A DNA stretch of 64,000 nucleotides from JADCRZ01 sp037718865 (GCA_037718865.1 JBBJMP010000010.1:124001-188000); one strand, 5' to 3'; positions 37,111 through 45,857 are shown, counted from the stretch's first letter. A program made the numbers and translations. Notes: generated by a model from the sequence alone, not told the origin.

Positions 37111-38103
37111 TCAAGCCGCTTTTTTATAGTTATCCACATACATTTCCCCTTTTTTAACTACCGCAAGCATTCTTAATATTAATTTGAATTTGATGTTGTT
37201 AAGTACAATCTTGTAGCATTTTGTTTGCAGCTTTCTTTGCCCGTAGCTGCTCATTTCCTTATCCCATTGCATCGCACTGCGTGCGGCCTGGTTCAGCTCC
37301 TGCTTCAATTCTTTGTTAGCTATATGGCTCACTCTTTTTCTTCCCTTTATGCTCGTTCCGGAACTATAGTCAAACGGAACTACACCTACATAAACAGCAT
37401 AACTTCTCGGGTTATCAAAACTAGTGAAGTTTTCCGTATACGCTATTGTCATCAATCCGTTCACTTTGCCGATACCTCTTATACTGGTTATAAGCATATA
37501 GTTGGTATTAATCTTTTCGTCCTTTGCCACAATTTTAATCATTTCCACTTCTACAACTGCAATACTTTTTACATTCGCTTTTTGTTTTTGTTCCAGGGTT
37601 TTTACAACGATATCTTTTTTATTAACACCATACATATGCTCACGTTCTTTAATGCTGGATTGATATCCGGCATTTTCTCTAACTAATCTTTTTCTAAAGC
37701 TAAGTAACTCTTTAAGGCTTAATATCGCTGCATTTACCGGCTTTGACGCTTTCAACGACTTGTGTTTCTCTTCTCCATACTGAGCTATCCTGGCGGAATC
37801 AACTTTATCATTTTTACCTCTTGTAATGCCTAAAGACTTTTTGATTGCCAGACCGGGTATTCTTGTATACAAAATTTTTTGTGCTTCGCAAAATTGAAGC
37901 AGTTTATACTCGTAACCACCAGTATATTCCATTACCAAAAAACTCCTTTGCAAATCAATTTTTAAGTTCCTGCACCATTTTAAAAACAATACAAAGCCCT
38001 CTGTTCCATTCTGAATTTTAATGTGCTCATTAAGTTCGGAGCAACTAATATCCAGCGTCTTTTTTGATACATCAACCCCTAATGTAAAATCCCAATTCTT
38101 CAT
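37111..38103 (-). CDS. IS110 family transposase (DEDD recombinase), copy 1
   Basis: 330 residues. The N-terminal RuvC-like DEDD domain begins GVDVSKKTLDISCSEL and has GKNDKVDSARIAQYG. The C-terminal Transposase_20 part includes TSIRGIGKVNGLMTIAYT with the helix-hairpin-helix and YVGVVPFDYSSGTSIKGR carrying the catalytic serine region. It is about 85-90% similar by eye to copies 2 and 3. It is intact, but its left end is split by IS630. Confidence 0.93.
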   Translation of the reverse strand: MKNWDFTLGVDVSKKTLDISCSELNEHIKIQNGTEGFVLFLKWCRNLKIDLQRSFLVMEYTGGYEYKLLQFCEAQKILYTRIPGLAIKKSLGITRGKNDKVDSARIAQYGEEKHKSLKASKPVNAAILSLKELLSFRKRLVRENAGYQSSIKEREHMYGVNKKDIVVKTLEQKQKANVKSIAVVEVEMIKIVAKDEKINTNYMLITSIRGIGKVNGLMTIAYTENFTSFDNPRSYAVYVGVVPFDYSSGTSIKGRKRVSHIANKELKQELNQAARSAMQWDKEMSSYGQRKLQTKCYKIVLNNIKFKLILRMLAVVKKGEMYVDNYKKAA

Positions 38104-38195
38104 ACCTTCTCTTTTAATTAATGTTTAAAAAAACTTGCTCTTGTCAAAAACCTTTGATAGTTCAAAGAGATAATTCTAGTGTAGTGATTATTTAG

Positions 38196-38855
38196 TTATG
38201 CAACATAATGCTTAGATAATTGTTTATCTGCATCTTGCCTGGTGAATTTCCATTCAATATCTTTTTTATTTCTGTTTCGGTCCTTTGACCAAATACGCAA
38301 ATCTGATATCAGCTTTTCCTGGCTTGCAATTCTGCCACCAGTACATTGCCTATCCATTATGTTGATTTCAATTTCTGCCATATTTAACCAACTCCCATGT
38401 TTGGGTGTATAAATGAATTTTATCCTTTTCTGCAGCCTCGCTGCTTTCCTCTTGCCGAATGTCTCAATTAGAGACCCTGCAAAATGTGTATTTAAATTAT
38501 CGAGTACTAATTGGATACACTCAGCCTTTGAAAAATGTTTTTCGATCAACGCTTCGACAAAGTAAGCAAAATCCTCTTTTTTCCTTGTGTCCGTTACTTT
38601 CACGATCCGCATACCCGCTTTCGGTGCTACTGCTACAAATATGTTGCATGTTCCTTTGCGCTTGTATTCATAATCATATTTTTCCGGTTTACCTGGCTTT
38701 GCTTTGATAGGCTGACGGCTGTCCTCGAGTAGCTGTTTGCTCTTTTCATCCATGCAGACTAACGGATGGTTTGGATCATAATCTAGTTGGTACAATGCTA
38801 ACAGCCGATACATTCTCGTGCGATACTCTTCCGTTATTTCCTGTATGCACCACAT
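38196..38855 (-). CDS. IS630 transposase, DDE catalytic part (orfB)
   Basis: 219 residues with the DDE domain: VCMDEKSKQLLED (first Asp), LVLDNLNTHFAG (second Asp) and TPKHGSWLNMAEIEIN (Glu). Reading continues in frame upstream of its ATG into the end of orfA, so the natural product is probably a fusion made by -1 frameshifting. Confidence 0.9.
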   Translation of the reverse strand: MWCIQEITEEYRTRMYRLLALYQLDYDPNHPLVCMDEKSKQLLEDSRQPIKAKPGKPEKYDYEYKRKGTCNIFVAVAPKAGMRIVKVTDTRKKEDFAYFVEALIEKHFSKAECIQLVLDNLNTHFAGSLIETFGKRKAARLQKRIKFIYTPKHGSWLNMAEIEINIMDRQCTGGRIASQEKLISDLRIWSKDRNRNKKDIEWKFTRQDADKQLSKHYVA

Positions 38856-38860
38856 TCGTT

Positions 38861-39295
38861 TTAACCAAGGCTTAAATTCGTTTTTTTTAACAGCTTTCGG
38901 ACACTTCCGAAAGTTATGGTCTCAAATCCTTTTTGTTTATTCAATTCCTGAACTAACAATCTAATGGTCCATCTTCTTCTTCCAGGAGGAACAGGGCCAC
39001 ACACAAGTGTAGTTAACTCCACCTCATGAGCTACAGCGTACTTTACAGGTTGACCGGATCTGCTTTTCTCCGTCAGAGAAACTTCTAAACCATGTTTAAG
39101 ATACCTTTTCCTAATACGCCAAATAGTAGTTCGTTCTACTTCCAATAAATGCTCAATCTCAGAAATTGATAACCCCTTATCCAGAAATAAAAGTATCGTG
39201 GCACGATTAAACTCTCTCAGACTGAGCCCACCTGATTTTTTAAATGTCCGCAGATATTCTCTTTCCTTTACATTTAGTTTTAATTTGGCATCCAT
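38861..39295 (-). CDS. IS630 transposase, N-terminal HTH part (orfA)
   Basis: 144 residues with paired helix-turn-helix regions (LSLREFNRATILLFLDKG, then ISEIEHLLEVERTTIWRI). Near its end a run of eight A on the coding strand (38881-38888) in the context TTAAAAAAAACG is a classic -1 slip site. Slipping joins RKLLKK to NEFKPWLKRMW, the normal continuation in this family. Confidence 0.88.
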   Translation of the reverse strand: MDAKLKLNVKEREYLRTFKKSGGLSLREFNRATILLFLDKGLSISEIEHLLEVERTTIWRIRKRYLKHGLEVSLTEKSRSGQPVKYAVAHEVELTTLVCGPVPPGRRRWTIRLLVQELNKQKGFETITFGSVRKLLKKTNLSLG

Positions 39296-39358
39296 AAGAA
39301 CTAATCATTTCGTCTCGCAAATATACGAATGTTGCTAAACTAAATAATCACTACACTA

Positions 39359-39552
39359 GCTGGACCCGGAGCAAGGAAAGTAAAAGCAGGGACTAATACG
39401 CAAATAAGTCCTGTAAGACTAGACGGCAGGTAAGTTTACCCTGCTTAGTACACTCAAAATTATTAACATAATTGGGAATTATTAACACCCCCTTGCAACC
39501 CCCATTATAATAATAGTAATAGTATATGAATAATTGAAAGAAAGATCCAAAG
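39359..39552 (-). ncRNA. Putative bridge RNA region of IS110-1
   Basis: The noncoding left end, conserved among three copies except in one loop. Conserved parts are GGACCCGGAGCAAGG and the GGACT/AGTCC hairpin. The variable loop here has GGCAGG (39425-39430), matching the GGCAGG in the attC flank at 39556-39561. By analogy with IS621-type bridge RNAs this loop would be the target guide. The insertion of IS630 at 39357 may truncate the RNA. Confidence 0.55.
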
Positions 39553-39788
39553 GATGGCAGGGTATTTTATTAACGTCCCGCCCTAACCGAAGTTAATTGA
39601 AAAACTCATGCTTGAGAAAAATAATTCATAGCTAAATTTATAACGTCCCGCCCGGTACTGAAGCTGATTAATGATTTGCTGGCGAAGCTAACAACGTCCA
39701 GCCCTGCTATTGCAAATACAACTGTTGTGTGCCGTATTAGAAATTGATGAAAGAAAACTTTATCAAGGCAGAAAACAAAATTTTTACA

Positions 39789-40247
39789 TCAAGTAATATT
39801 AGCTAAATGTTTTTTTGAGTCACTAATTACTTCATTAACAACTTGCGAAAATTGAACAGAGAAATCCTCACCATTTGGTACATTTTTCATTTCAAATAAA
39901 TCATCTGCGGTTAATTTTTTCAAACCTTCAATCTTAAGGGCAAGACTTTTATCAGAAAGATTTGATGTCTCTGCTCTTTGAAATATGTGATACAATCGGG
40001 AATAGTTTGGCGTATATATCGTTTCCTTCAAACTTTTTGTTTCTTTAAAATGCACAGTACTGAAATTCTCGACTTTAAGTTCAATTATTGCTTGTAAAAT
40101 TGCTCTGTCGTTTTTTAGTTTTTTGTTTCTAGAGTTTTCTCTCCAAATTTTAAGTCTATCTATAATTACAAACGTTACAGAAATAAATGAAATACCAATA
40201 GCTATAATACTAAGAACCCATGTATTTTCTTTAAGATATTCGATCAT
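39789..40247 (-). CDS. Cassette 1: hypothetical membrane-anchored protein
   Basis: 152 residues. One transmembrane segment near the N-terminus (WVLSIIAIGISFISVTFVII) is followed by a basic stretch and a soluble helical domain. It starts at the ATG at 40247; an upstream ATG in the same frame falls against the attC repeat. No family is recognised. It is flanked by attC A (stop 55 bases away) and attC B. Confidence 0.6.
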   Translation of the reverse strand: MIEYLKENTWVLSIIAIGISFISVTFVIIDRLKIWRENSRNKKLKNDRAILQAIIELKVENFSTVHFKETKSLKETIYTPNYSRLYHIFQRAETSNLSDKSLALKIEGLKKLTADDLFEMKNVPNGEDFSVQFSQVVNEVISDSKKHLANIT

Positions 40248-40305
40248 AGTAATTAGAGTTATACCATTAATTTTCTTGCTAATTAATAATGCTATTGTCC
40301 CATAT

Positions 40306-40502
40306 GGCACACAACGATTGAGTATTGCTGCAGGTGGGGGATTTATAATTTCTAGCCCGGTACTGCAGCTTGGTTTTGTTTTGTTGATGAAGATATGAAC
40401 TTTTGCTTGGCTCTATTCGTCTGCCGAACCGCTGCTGATAGCGACTTGCAGCCGATTGTTCAACGTCCAGCCCTACCTTGCAGAAATACTTTTGTTAGCA
40501 GC
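40306..40502 (-). repeat. attC B
   Basis: 197 bp, uninterrupted. It starts GGCACACAAC and ends GTTAGCAGC. The arms ATTGAGTATTGCTGCAGG and the complement of CCTTGCAGAAATACTTTTG pair. The core contains AACGTCCAGCCC near the right side. Confidence 0.8.
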
Positions 40503-40522
40503 TCGGGCTTCTCTGTCACCCG

Positions 40523-41455
40523 TCAAAGGCTTGTAAGTATTTCATGTATTTTCAAATAAATGTTTCCTGTTTGCGATGCATGTCTCCTTTTTCTAAGCAA
40601 TAATTGTAAGAGGTCAATGCGTCCTTCTAAAACAGCCATTAGGTCTGAACCGTCCATTAGTATCATTAGTCTTCGCCCAGTTGAATGTGCTTTTACAGCA
40701 TCTTCAGAAAATCCATTTATAGAACAAAACAGTCCCAGCGTATTATCAAGTTTTCTTGTTAGCTTACCACTAAAAGCATCCAAGTCTTGGATATTGCAAA
40801 GTTCTTGTTGCCACTTGCCTTCAAATAAATAATCATTACTCTCAAAAGTAAATCCACCGTCAATTTGTTCGCCTTGAATTCTGAATGATGCTTTTGGGTC
40901 AAGGTCGAAAAGTAAAAAAAGCTCTTTAATAATTATCTCAAGTTTAAAACCTCTTGCTTGGGGGTCAGTAGAACTTACCAATTGATAAAAGTCAACTTTT
41001 ATTTCTCCAAGTCTTTGTTGAACGTCATTCACTTTCAGGGTTTTCTCAAATGCCTCTTGTCGTCTGTCTTCTTGTTTTTTTAATTCTTCAACTAAATCTT
41101 TATGTCCAGCCATTTGGTTTCTCAATGCTTCAACTGATTGTTTTGCAGTTTTTGCTTTAGCTTTTCCATCTTCAAGTCGTTCAAGATGTGAAAAGTCATT
41201 CATTTTACATACTTCTGTCATTATACGTAAAAGGTCATTTTTATAAGTGTCCTGATGCTTTGCAAGAAAATTTACTAACGTTGAAACTATATTTCTTTTG
41301 TAGTCTTCCCAATTAAGTTTTGAAAGAATTGTCGTGTCAGAAATAATATGAGTTAAGAAGCTACGAAGTTCTGATTTATACCAATAGATATTTGTCAGCG
41401 CTTCGGAAAGTGCATGAATTGCTACTGGTGAAATTACTTTTTTAGGTCCTTCCAT
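40523..41455 (-). CDS. Cassette 2: PD-(D/E)XK-like nuclease protein
   Basis: 310 residues. An N-terminal helical part leads through a charged coiled coil (RLEDGKAKAKTAKQS) to a C-terminal domain in which GEQIDGGFTF and NDYLFEGKWQ supply the D and E-x-K of a Mrr-like PD-(D/E)XK nuclease fold. It may act in phage or DNA defence, or in repair. The start ATG at 41455 is preferred to the TTG at 41485 inside the attC end. The stop lies 20 bases from attC B. Confidence 0.6.
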   Translation of the reverse strand: MEGPKKVISPVAIHALSEALTNIYWYKSELRSFLTHIISDTTILSKLNWEDYKRNIVSTLVNFLAKHQDTYKNDLLRIMTEVCKMNDFSHLERLEDGKAKAKTAKQSVEALRNQMAGHKDLVEELKKQEDRRQEAFEKTLKVNDVQQRLGEIKVDFYQLVSSTDPQARGFKLEIIIKELFLLFDLDPKASFRIQGEQIDGGFTFESNDYLFEGKWQQELCNIQDLDAFSGKLTRKLDNTLGLFCSINGFSEDAVKAHSTGRRLMILMDGSDLMAVLEGRIDLLQLLLRKRRHASQTGNIYLKIHEILTSL

Positions 41456-41538
41456 AATTAGGGTGTCAAATAGCCTGGCTGCCAACGTTTAAGCATTTAG
41501 TATTCTAGGATATTGTAATTGCCAAATTTTATTATAAA

Positions 41539-42531
41539 CTAGGCTGCTTTTTTATAGTTATCCACATACTTTTCCCCTTTTTTTACTACTGCAAACATCC
41601 GTAATATCAATTTAAATTTGATATTGTTCAATACTACCTTGTAACATTTTGTTTGCAGTTTTCTTTGCCCATAACTTTTCATGTCTTTATCCCATTCCAA
41701 CGCACTGCGAGCAGCTTGATTTAATTCTTGTTTCAATTCCTTATTTGCTATATGGCTGACTTTCTTCCTGCCTTTTATGCTTGTTCCGGAGCTATTGTCA
41801 AATGGAACTACACCTACGTAAACTGCGTAGCTTCTTGGGTTATTAAAACTAGTGAAATTCTCTGTATACGCTATAGTCATTAATCCATTCACCTTTCCAA
41901 TGCCTTTTATACTAGTGATAAGCATATAGTTAGTAGCGATCTTTTCATTCTCATTTACAATTTTCATCATTTGAACTTCTATAGCCGCTATACTTTTTAG
42001 ATTCGCTTTTTGTTTTTGTTCTAATGTTTTAATAACAATGTCTTTTTTACTTACACTGTACATATGTTCACGCTCCTTGATAGTGGATTGGTACCCTGCG
42101 TTTTCTCTAACCAATCTTTTTCTAAAGCTTAATAGTTCTTTGAGGCTTATTATTGCTGAATTTAAAGGCTTTGAAGCTTTTAAGGACTTGTGTTTTTCTT
42201 CTCCATATTGGGCTATCCGTGCCGAATCAACTTTATCGTTTTTGCCTCTTGTAATTCCTAAAGATTTTTTAATTGCTAATCCCGGGATTCTCGTGTATAA
42301 AATATTTTGTGTTTCACAAAATTGCAAAAGTTTATACTCATATCCACCGGTGTACTCCATAACCACAAAGCTTTTTTGAAGATTAATCCCATAATTCCTA
42401 CACCATTTTAAAAATAATACAAAACCTTCTGTTCCGTTATTGATTTTAATATGTTCATTGAGTTCTGAACAACTAATATCCAGGGTGTTCTTGGATACAT
42501 CAACCCCCAAAGTAAATTCCCAATTCTTCAT
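41539..42531 (-). CDS. IS110 family transposase (DEDD recombinase), copy 2
   Basis: 330 residues, intact. DEDD motifs are GVDVSKNTLDISCSEL and GKNDKVDSARIAQYG. The C-terminal domain has SIKGIGKVNGLMTIAYT and VGVVPFDNSSGTSIKGRK. It is distinct from copies 1 and 3 at many positions, so it was not a very recent duplicate. Confidence 0.94.
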   Translation of the reverse strand: MKNWEFTLGVDVSKNTLDISCSELNEHIKINNGTEGFVLFLKWCRNYGINLQKSFVVMEYTGGYEYKLLQFCETQNILYTRIPGLAIKKSLGITRGKNDKVDSARIAQYGEEKHKSLKASKPLNSAIISLKELLSFRKRLVRENAGYQSTIKEREHMYSVSKKDIVIKTLEQKQKANLKSIAAIEVQMMKIVNENEKIATNYMLITSIKGIGKVNGLMTIAYTENFTSFNNPRSYAVYVGVVPFDNSSGTSIKGRKKVSHIANKELKQELNQAARSALEWDKDMKSYGQRKLQTKCYKVVLNNIKFKLILRMFAVVKKGEKYVDNYKKAA

Positions 42532-42794
42532 TCCTTAATATATTAATGTTATAAAAAACTTGCTCTTGTCAATAACCTTTGATAGTTCAAAGACATAATT
42601 CTAGCTGGACCCGGAGCAAGGAAAGAAAAGGCGGGGACTAATACTAAATAAAGTCCTTAAGACTAAAAGTTGGGTAAGTTCACCCTGCCTCTTACTTTCA
42701 AAATTATCCACATTTTTTAACTTATTAACACCCCCTAGAACCCCCAATATAATAGTAGTAATAATCTATATTCTAAAGAAAGAAAAATCCAAAG
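42532..42794 (-). ncRNA. Putative bridge RNA region of IS110-2
   Basis: Conserved left-end region. The variable loop carries AAAGTTGGG (42666-42674), identical to the nine bases at 42797-42805 in the flanking attC C. It ends 120 bases from the element end, the same distance as in copies 1 and 3. Confidence 0.6.
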
Positions 42795-43036
42795 GAAAGT
42801 TGGGGCCATAGCATTACGTCTGCCCGGCTAACAAATGCCGATCGTTGATTTGTCGATCAAATATATTCCAAATGATCAATATAGTTTCTTCCGCCGGAAC
42901 AAAAGATCAATGACGATCCACAGCTCAAAGCACGGATTACGTCAGCCCCAATTTTTTTAATGCGCTGTTAGGCGCTTTTATCATTAACTTGTATGATACA
43001 CTGCTGCTCATTGCAGCTTTTGTTTACGGCTCCATA

Positions 43037-43486
43037 TTATTGTTTTGATTTTTCTCTCATTTTAACTGGGTCAAATGGTTGCGCCTGTGCACTCACTTCC
43101 ACATTTTCCATTGCTGTTATCAACCATGTCCCCTTTGTTTTTACAAATACTAAAGTAGCCAGGTCATCATTATCGCCTCTTATAGAACCATCAGGAGCGT
43201 CAAAAGTACCTACGTGCCAAAGCAGATGAGCAACTGCTACATCCGGCTTTAAGAACCGAATAGTTATTGAACGCTTTTCCATAGGCGTATTTTTGAAAAA
43301 CTGGTCGTGATATGCCTGATGTGCATACTGGATGTCTTCCCTTCCTTTCCAGTGCATACCTACTATATTCACAAAATCACAATCCTCTGCAATATAATTT
43401 TTCATGTCACTGAAATCATGTTTGTTCCAGCTATAAAAAAAGGCATCAATCTGGGCTTCAATAGCTTTTTGCTCTTCTGTATTCAT
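43037..43486 (-). CDS. Cassette 3: SnoaL/DUF4440-like protein
   Basis: 149 residues with an NTF2-like fold: EAQIDAFFYSWNKHDFSDM, then EDCDFVNIVGMHWKGREDI and VAVAHLLWHVGTFDA. It may be an enzyme or a ligand binder. It is in the same cassette and strand as the AraC gene (73 bases), so the regulator may control it. The stop lies 61 bases from attC C. Confidence 0.72.
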   Translation of the reverse strand: MNTEEQKAIEAQIDAFFYSWNKHDFSDMKNYIAEDCDFVNIVGMHWKGREDIQYAHQAYHDQFFKNTPMEKRSITIRFLKPDVAVAHLLWHVGTFDAPDGSIRGDNDDLATLVFVKTKGTWLITAMENVEVSAQAQPFDPVKMREKSKQ

Positions 43487-43559
43487 AATTTTGAAGTTTT
43501 AGTACAGTTATAAAATTATGAACAAGCCCAACCTTTTAAATAGTATGAAGACGACATCT

Positions 43560-44399
43560 TTAATGGAAAACCTCGTGCTGGAGACTAACGGGTACGTTTT
43601 GTAAATCTTTTTGAATAAAAGAAGGAGTAACGCCGGTAAATTCTTTAAAGTCGTGAATCAGATGCATCTGGTCAAAATAGCCACATTCGTAAGCAAGGTT
43701 TGTCCAATTGATGGCAGGATTGTTTTCTTTTATGATCCATGCTTTTGTAAAGCGGACGAGACGGGCATAAAATTGAGGCGAAAGGCCAATCCGTTGCTGA
43801 AATAATCTTTCTAATTGTCGGATACTAACGCATGACTGAGAAGCTACTTCCGTTATGTTGCTTAAAGTTCCTTTTTTAAGGATAACGGGAAGTGCTCTAT
43901 CCATAGGCAATTCTTTTTTGAGATGATGCAATTTCCCCAGCAACCATTTTTGGAGAATAGCAACCACGTGCTCACAAGAAACAGCTTCATTCAATTGTTC
44001 AAGAATAAGAGGTACATCTTTGTCAAAATAAACAGCTTCATAAATCTTATTGTCTGCTTCAAATTTGCTCATAGGAATGCCTAATAAACGAAATAACCCT
44101 CCCGGTTGAAAACCAACTTTTATGACCAAATGATTATATCCCATTACCACGTTAAGGCGGTTGATACGCCGGGCAACTACGACACTCCTTGGAAGTTCAA
44201 TTAATTTATGAGAAGATGGCAGCTCAAGATGAACAAAATCGTATGGATAAAAAAATATCGCCTGTTCCTGTATTGGAGGCAGAATGAAAACAGGCTTTGG
44301 TTGAGAAGTATCCAGCGCCACCTTTTGAATGACAATGTTATTGACAAACTCCTTCAAAGCAGGATGGGGTTGGTAAACCTGATGTACTTGGTGAGACAT
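43560..44399 (-). CDS. Cassette 3: AraC-family transcriptional regulator
   Basis: 279 residues. An N-terminal cupin-like sensing part (PHPALKEFVNNIVIQ) precedes a C-terminal double helix-turn-helix: LSNITEVASQSCVSIRQLER, then FTKAWIIKENNPAINW and YECGYFDQMHLIHDFKEFTG. It is upstream of the SnoaL-like gene in the same cassette. No attC separates the two, so this is a two-gene cassette, and a regulator-target pair is a reasonable inference. Confidence 0.82.
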   Translation of the reverse strand: MSHQVHQVYQPHPALKEFVNNIVIQKVALDTSQPKPVFILPPIQEQAIFFYPYDFVHLELPSSHKLIELPRSVVVARRINRLNVVMGYNHLVIKVGFQPGGLFRLLGIPMSKFEADNKIYEAVYFDKDVPLILEQLNEAVSCEHVVAILQKWLLGKLHHLKKELPMDRALPVILKKGTLSNITEVASQSCVSIRQLERLFQQRIGLSPQFYARLVRFTKAWIIKENNPAINWTNLAYECGYFDQMHLIHDFKEFTGVTPSFIQKDLQNVPVSLQHEVFH

Positions 44400-44502
44400 A
44401 TGATAACAACATTTTTCGTAAAGTAAGATACGAATCTTGTTTAAAAATAAATGAAAGGAGAAGCTTTCTAAATACCCTTGTCGATGAACCAGCCTTTTAA
44501 TT

Positions 44503-44670
44503 GCGCCTAACGGATCAGGGCTTGGCGAAGGTTGGGTATTCCGTGTTCCGTCAGCCCGCTTGGCCGTAAGTTTTATTCATCACGGCCAAGTTACAAAAGC
44601 CGATTAGAATTACCAATGCCCTTAAGGCTTTATTCCCCTGCCCAACTTTTGCCAAACCTAGGTTAGCAGT
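44503..44670 (-). repeat. attC D (shorter form)
   Basis: 168 bp. Starts GCGCCTAAC and ends GTTAGCAGT. Arms GGCTTGGCGAAGGTTGGG and CCCAACTTTTGCCAAACC pair. The core is shorter than in the other repeats and lacks the AACGTCCCGCCC copy. Confidence 0.7.
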
Positions 44671-45129
44671 TTGTGCCAAAGCAAAAGGGAACATAGGATG
44701 ATCCGATGCCGGGATCTATTCTATTGCCACTGATCGAAGTAATACTTTGAAAGCGGAGCAGTACAAATCTCGCTACTAATGCCCGGCTCGGACAAGACGC
44801 CCTTTACCGACAAACGCTGAAGCTTATTCTACTGCTCAAGCTGTAACAATGCCCGATGCCGGATTTGGCGTCGCTCGATTGAAAAACTACTGATCACAGT
44901 TGATGGAACTACCACTGCTCAATGTCCGCCCAATAGAATTACCGCTGCCTGGCAGTGCATTGTTTGGGTTTTGCGTATTTTTCTTCATACGCAAAACATT
45001 TACAATGCACATATTCTACTGCTGATCCGTGTGCCGATCGAAGCAGCCTTGCCTGGCAATAATCTACTGCTCAATAGCACCGGCAAAGACGGCTGAGGGA
45101 ATTTGAAACGCAAAGGCATAACTGCTAAC
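44509..45129 (-). repeat. Duplicated gene-less cassette, copy 1 (includes most of attC D)
   Basis: Identical by eye to 49700-50305 plus 53294-53313, with a constant offset of 5191 up to the IS21 insertion, so no indels. The identity starts exactly at the shared AAC of the attC and ends at the next AAC, that is, at cassette boundaries. No frame of more than about 60 codons looks coding. The interior has many attC-like fragments (ACTGCTCAA, GCCTGGC). Confidence 0.8.
44956..45009. other. Long hairpin in the gene-less cassette
   Basis: An inner 11-bp perfect stem, GTTTTGCGTAT and ATACGCAAAAC, sits inside an outer 7-bp stem, TGCATTG and CAATGCA. The same structure recurs at 50147-50200. There is no T run, so it is not a typical terminator. 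It could be a structured RNA or a regulator site. Confidence 0.6.
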
Positions 45130-45321
45130 GAGTACGCATTGGCGTCCAGCAGGGCTTCCGTGATTGTCCGGCCGGCACCGATGCTCAATGTACAAATACA
45201 TGTTCATTGTTCTAACTCTTGCCTGGCTCTATTGTCCTGCAACAAACCAATGCCCATGAACAGACTGTTGCCGATTGTTGCAAAGTCCCGCCCTGATGGC
45301 GCTAATGCACGGTTATACGCC
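45121..45321 (-). repeat. attC E
   Basis: 201 bp. Starts ACTGCTAAC and ends GTTATACGCC. Arms ACGCATTGGCGTCCAGCAGG and the complement of CCTGATGGCGCTAATGCACG pair. Confidence 0.78.
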
Positions 45322-45857
45322 GGCCTATGTGTCCACTTAACGCAGTTACAAAAAGTAAACCCCTTAGATGACTTATTCCCGGCAGCTACTCAATGCTTAG
45401 TGCCGCCAAGGCCGTCTTTACCTCTGCCATTCTGCCCGTCGCTTTAGTGAATTTGTAGTAATGCGTGAAATTGCTTTGCCGCTTGTGCTCCTATCAGATG
45501 CCTTCGTAACACCGAATCACCAGCCTAAGCTAAAAGTTTTGATGTGTCCTTTAGAGTATGTTTTAAAGTAATCAGTCACATGGCACGCATTGGTGTGTCC
45601 CGTGCGTAATGTTAGCTTTTTGTCAGTCACACAGTAATAGGGTGGCCGCATAAAGCGGGTCTGAGGTGTCCTTAAAAAAGCGTATGTCAAAGAAGGCCCG
45701 GCAAAAATCAGATGTATTACCGGAAGAAACTACGATATGCACAAAACGCTTTTGTTAACGGTAATGGATAGATGCTGTAACCGGTGACCACTTTTGAAGA
45801 TTGACTTACTATCCTGCCAGCACCTAAAATCTGTTTCACAAAAGGCTGGCGTATAAC
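45313..45857 (-). other. Cassette 5: gene-less interval
   Basis: 535 bases bounded by GTTATACGCC and GGCGTATAAC, perfectly complementary, so it is a genuine cassette. No frame above about 60 codons is convincing on either strand. At about 45585-45620 the sequence GCACGCATTGGTGTGTCCCG followed by GTTAGC resembles an old attC end, so the cassette may be a decayed fusion of two. Confidence 0.55.

Larger units (their letters stand above)
38179..39356 (-). mobile_element. IS630-family element with TA target duplication
   Basis: The 19-base ends GTGTAGTGATTATTTAGTT and its complement are perfect inverted repeats, flanked on both sides by TA. Removing the element restores the left-end sequence seen intact in IS110 copies 2 and 3 (..ATTCTAGCTGG..). 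1178 bp. It is nested in the putative bridge-RNA region of IS110-1. Confidence 0.93.
37072..39552 (-). mobile_element. IS110-family element 1 (interrupted by IS630)
   Basis: The ends are set by comparison with the two sister copies: right-end sequence GTATTCTAGG at 37072 and left-end sequence ATCCAAAG ending at 39552. No terminal inverted repeats are seen. Length without the IS630 is about 1.3 kb. The long noncoding left end upstream of the transposase identifies the IS110 rather than IS1111 subgroup. Confidence 0.82.
37050..39733 (-). repeat. attC A, interrupted by IS110-1 and IS630
   Basis: The left part CACACAACGG.. ends at the IS110 at 37071. The repeat resumes at 39553 with GATGGCAGGG and the conserved AACGTCCCGCCC core, ending in GTTGTGTGCC. 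About 203 bp without insertions. It is the last repeat in the cassette direction. Confidence 0.75.
41500..42794 (-). mobile_element. IS110-family element 2
   Basis: 1295 bp from GTATTCTAGG to ATCCAAAG. The insertion point is the same place in the repeat as for copies 1 and 3. No inverted terminal repeats or target duplication are evident, as expected for IS110. Confidence 0.87.
41478..42975 (-). repeat. attC C, interrupted by IS110-2
   Basis: Starts GCTGCCAAC and resumes at 42795 with AAGTTGGGGCC. Ends GTTAGGCGC. About 203 bp without the insertion. The left side AACGTTTAAGCATTTA matches attC M (AACGTTGAAGCATTTAAG) up to the insertion point. Confidence 0.75.

Noticed and set aside
40248..40310. 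Upstream ATG for the cassette 1 gene
   Set aside because: It lies within the attC B end; the ATG at 40247 gives a normal membrane-anchor N-terminus.
45000..45188. 62-codon frame at the border of the gene-less cassette, with a 75-codon relative at 50191
   Set aside because: The frame begins inside attC E and shares its second half with a different upstream sequence in the other copy (IS21 end). A real gene would not cross a cassette junction.
45103..45447. 114-codon plus-strand frame across attC E
   Set aside because: Runs through the palindromic repeat and against the orientation of all cassette genes. Composition reflects the repeat.
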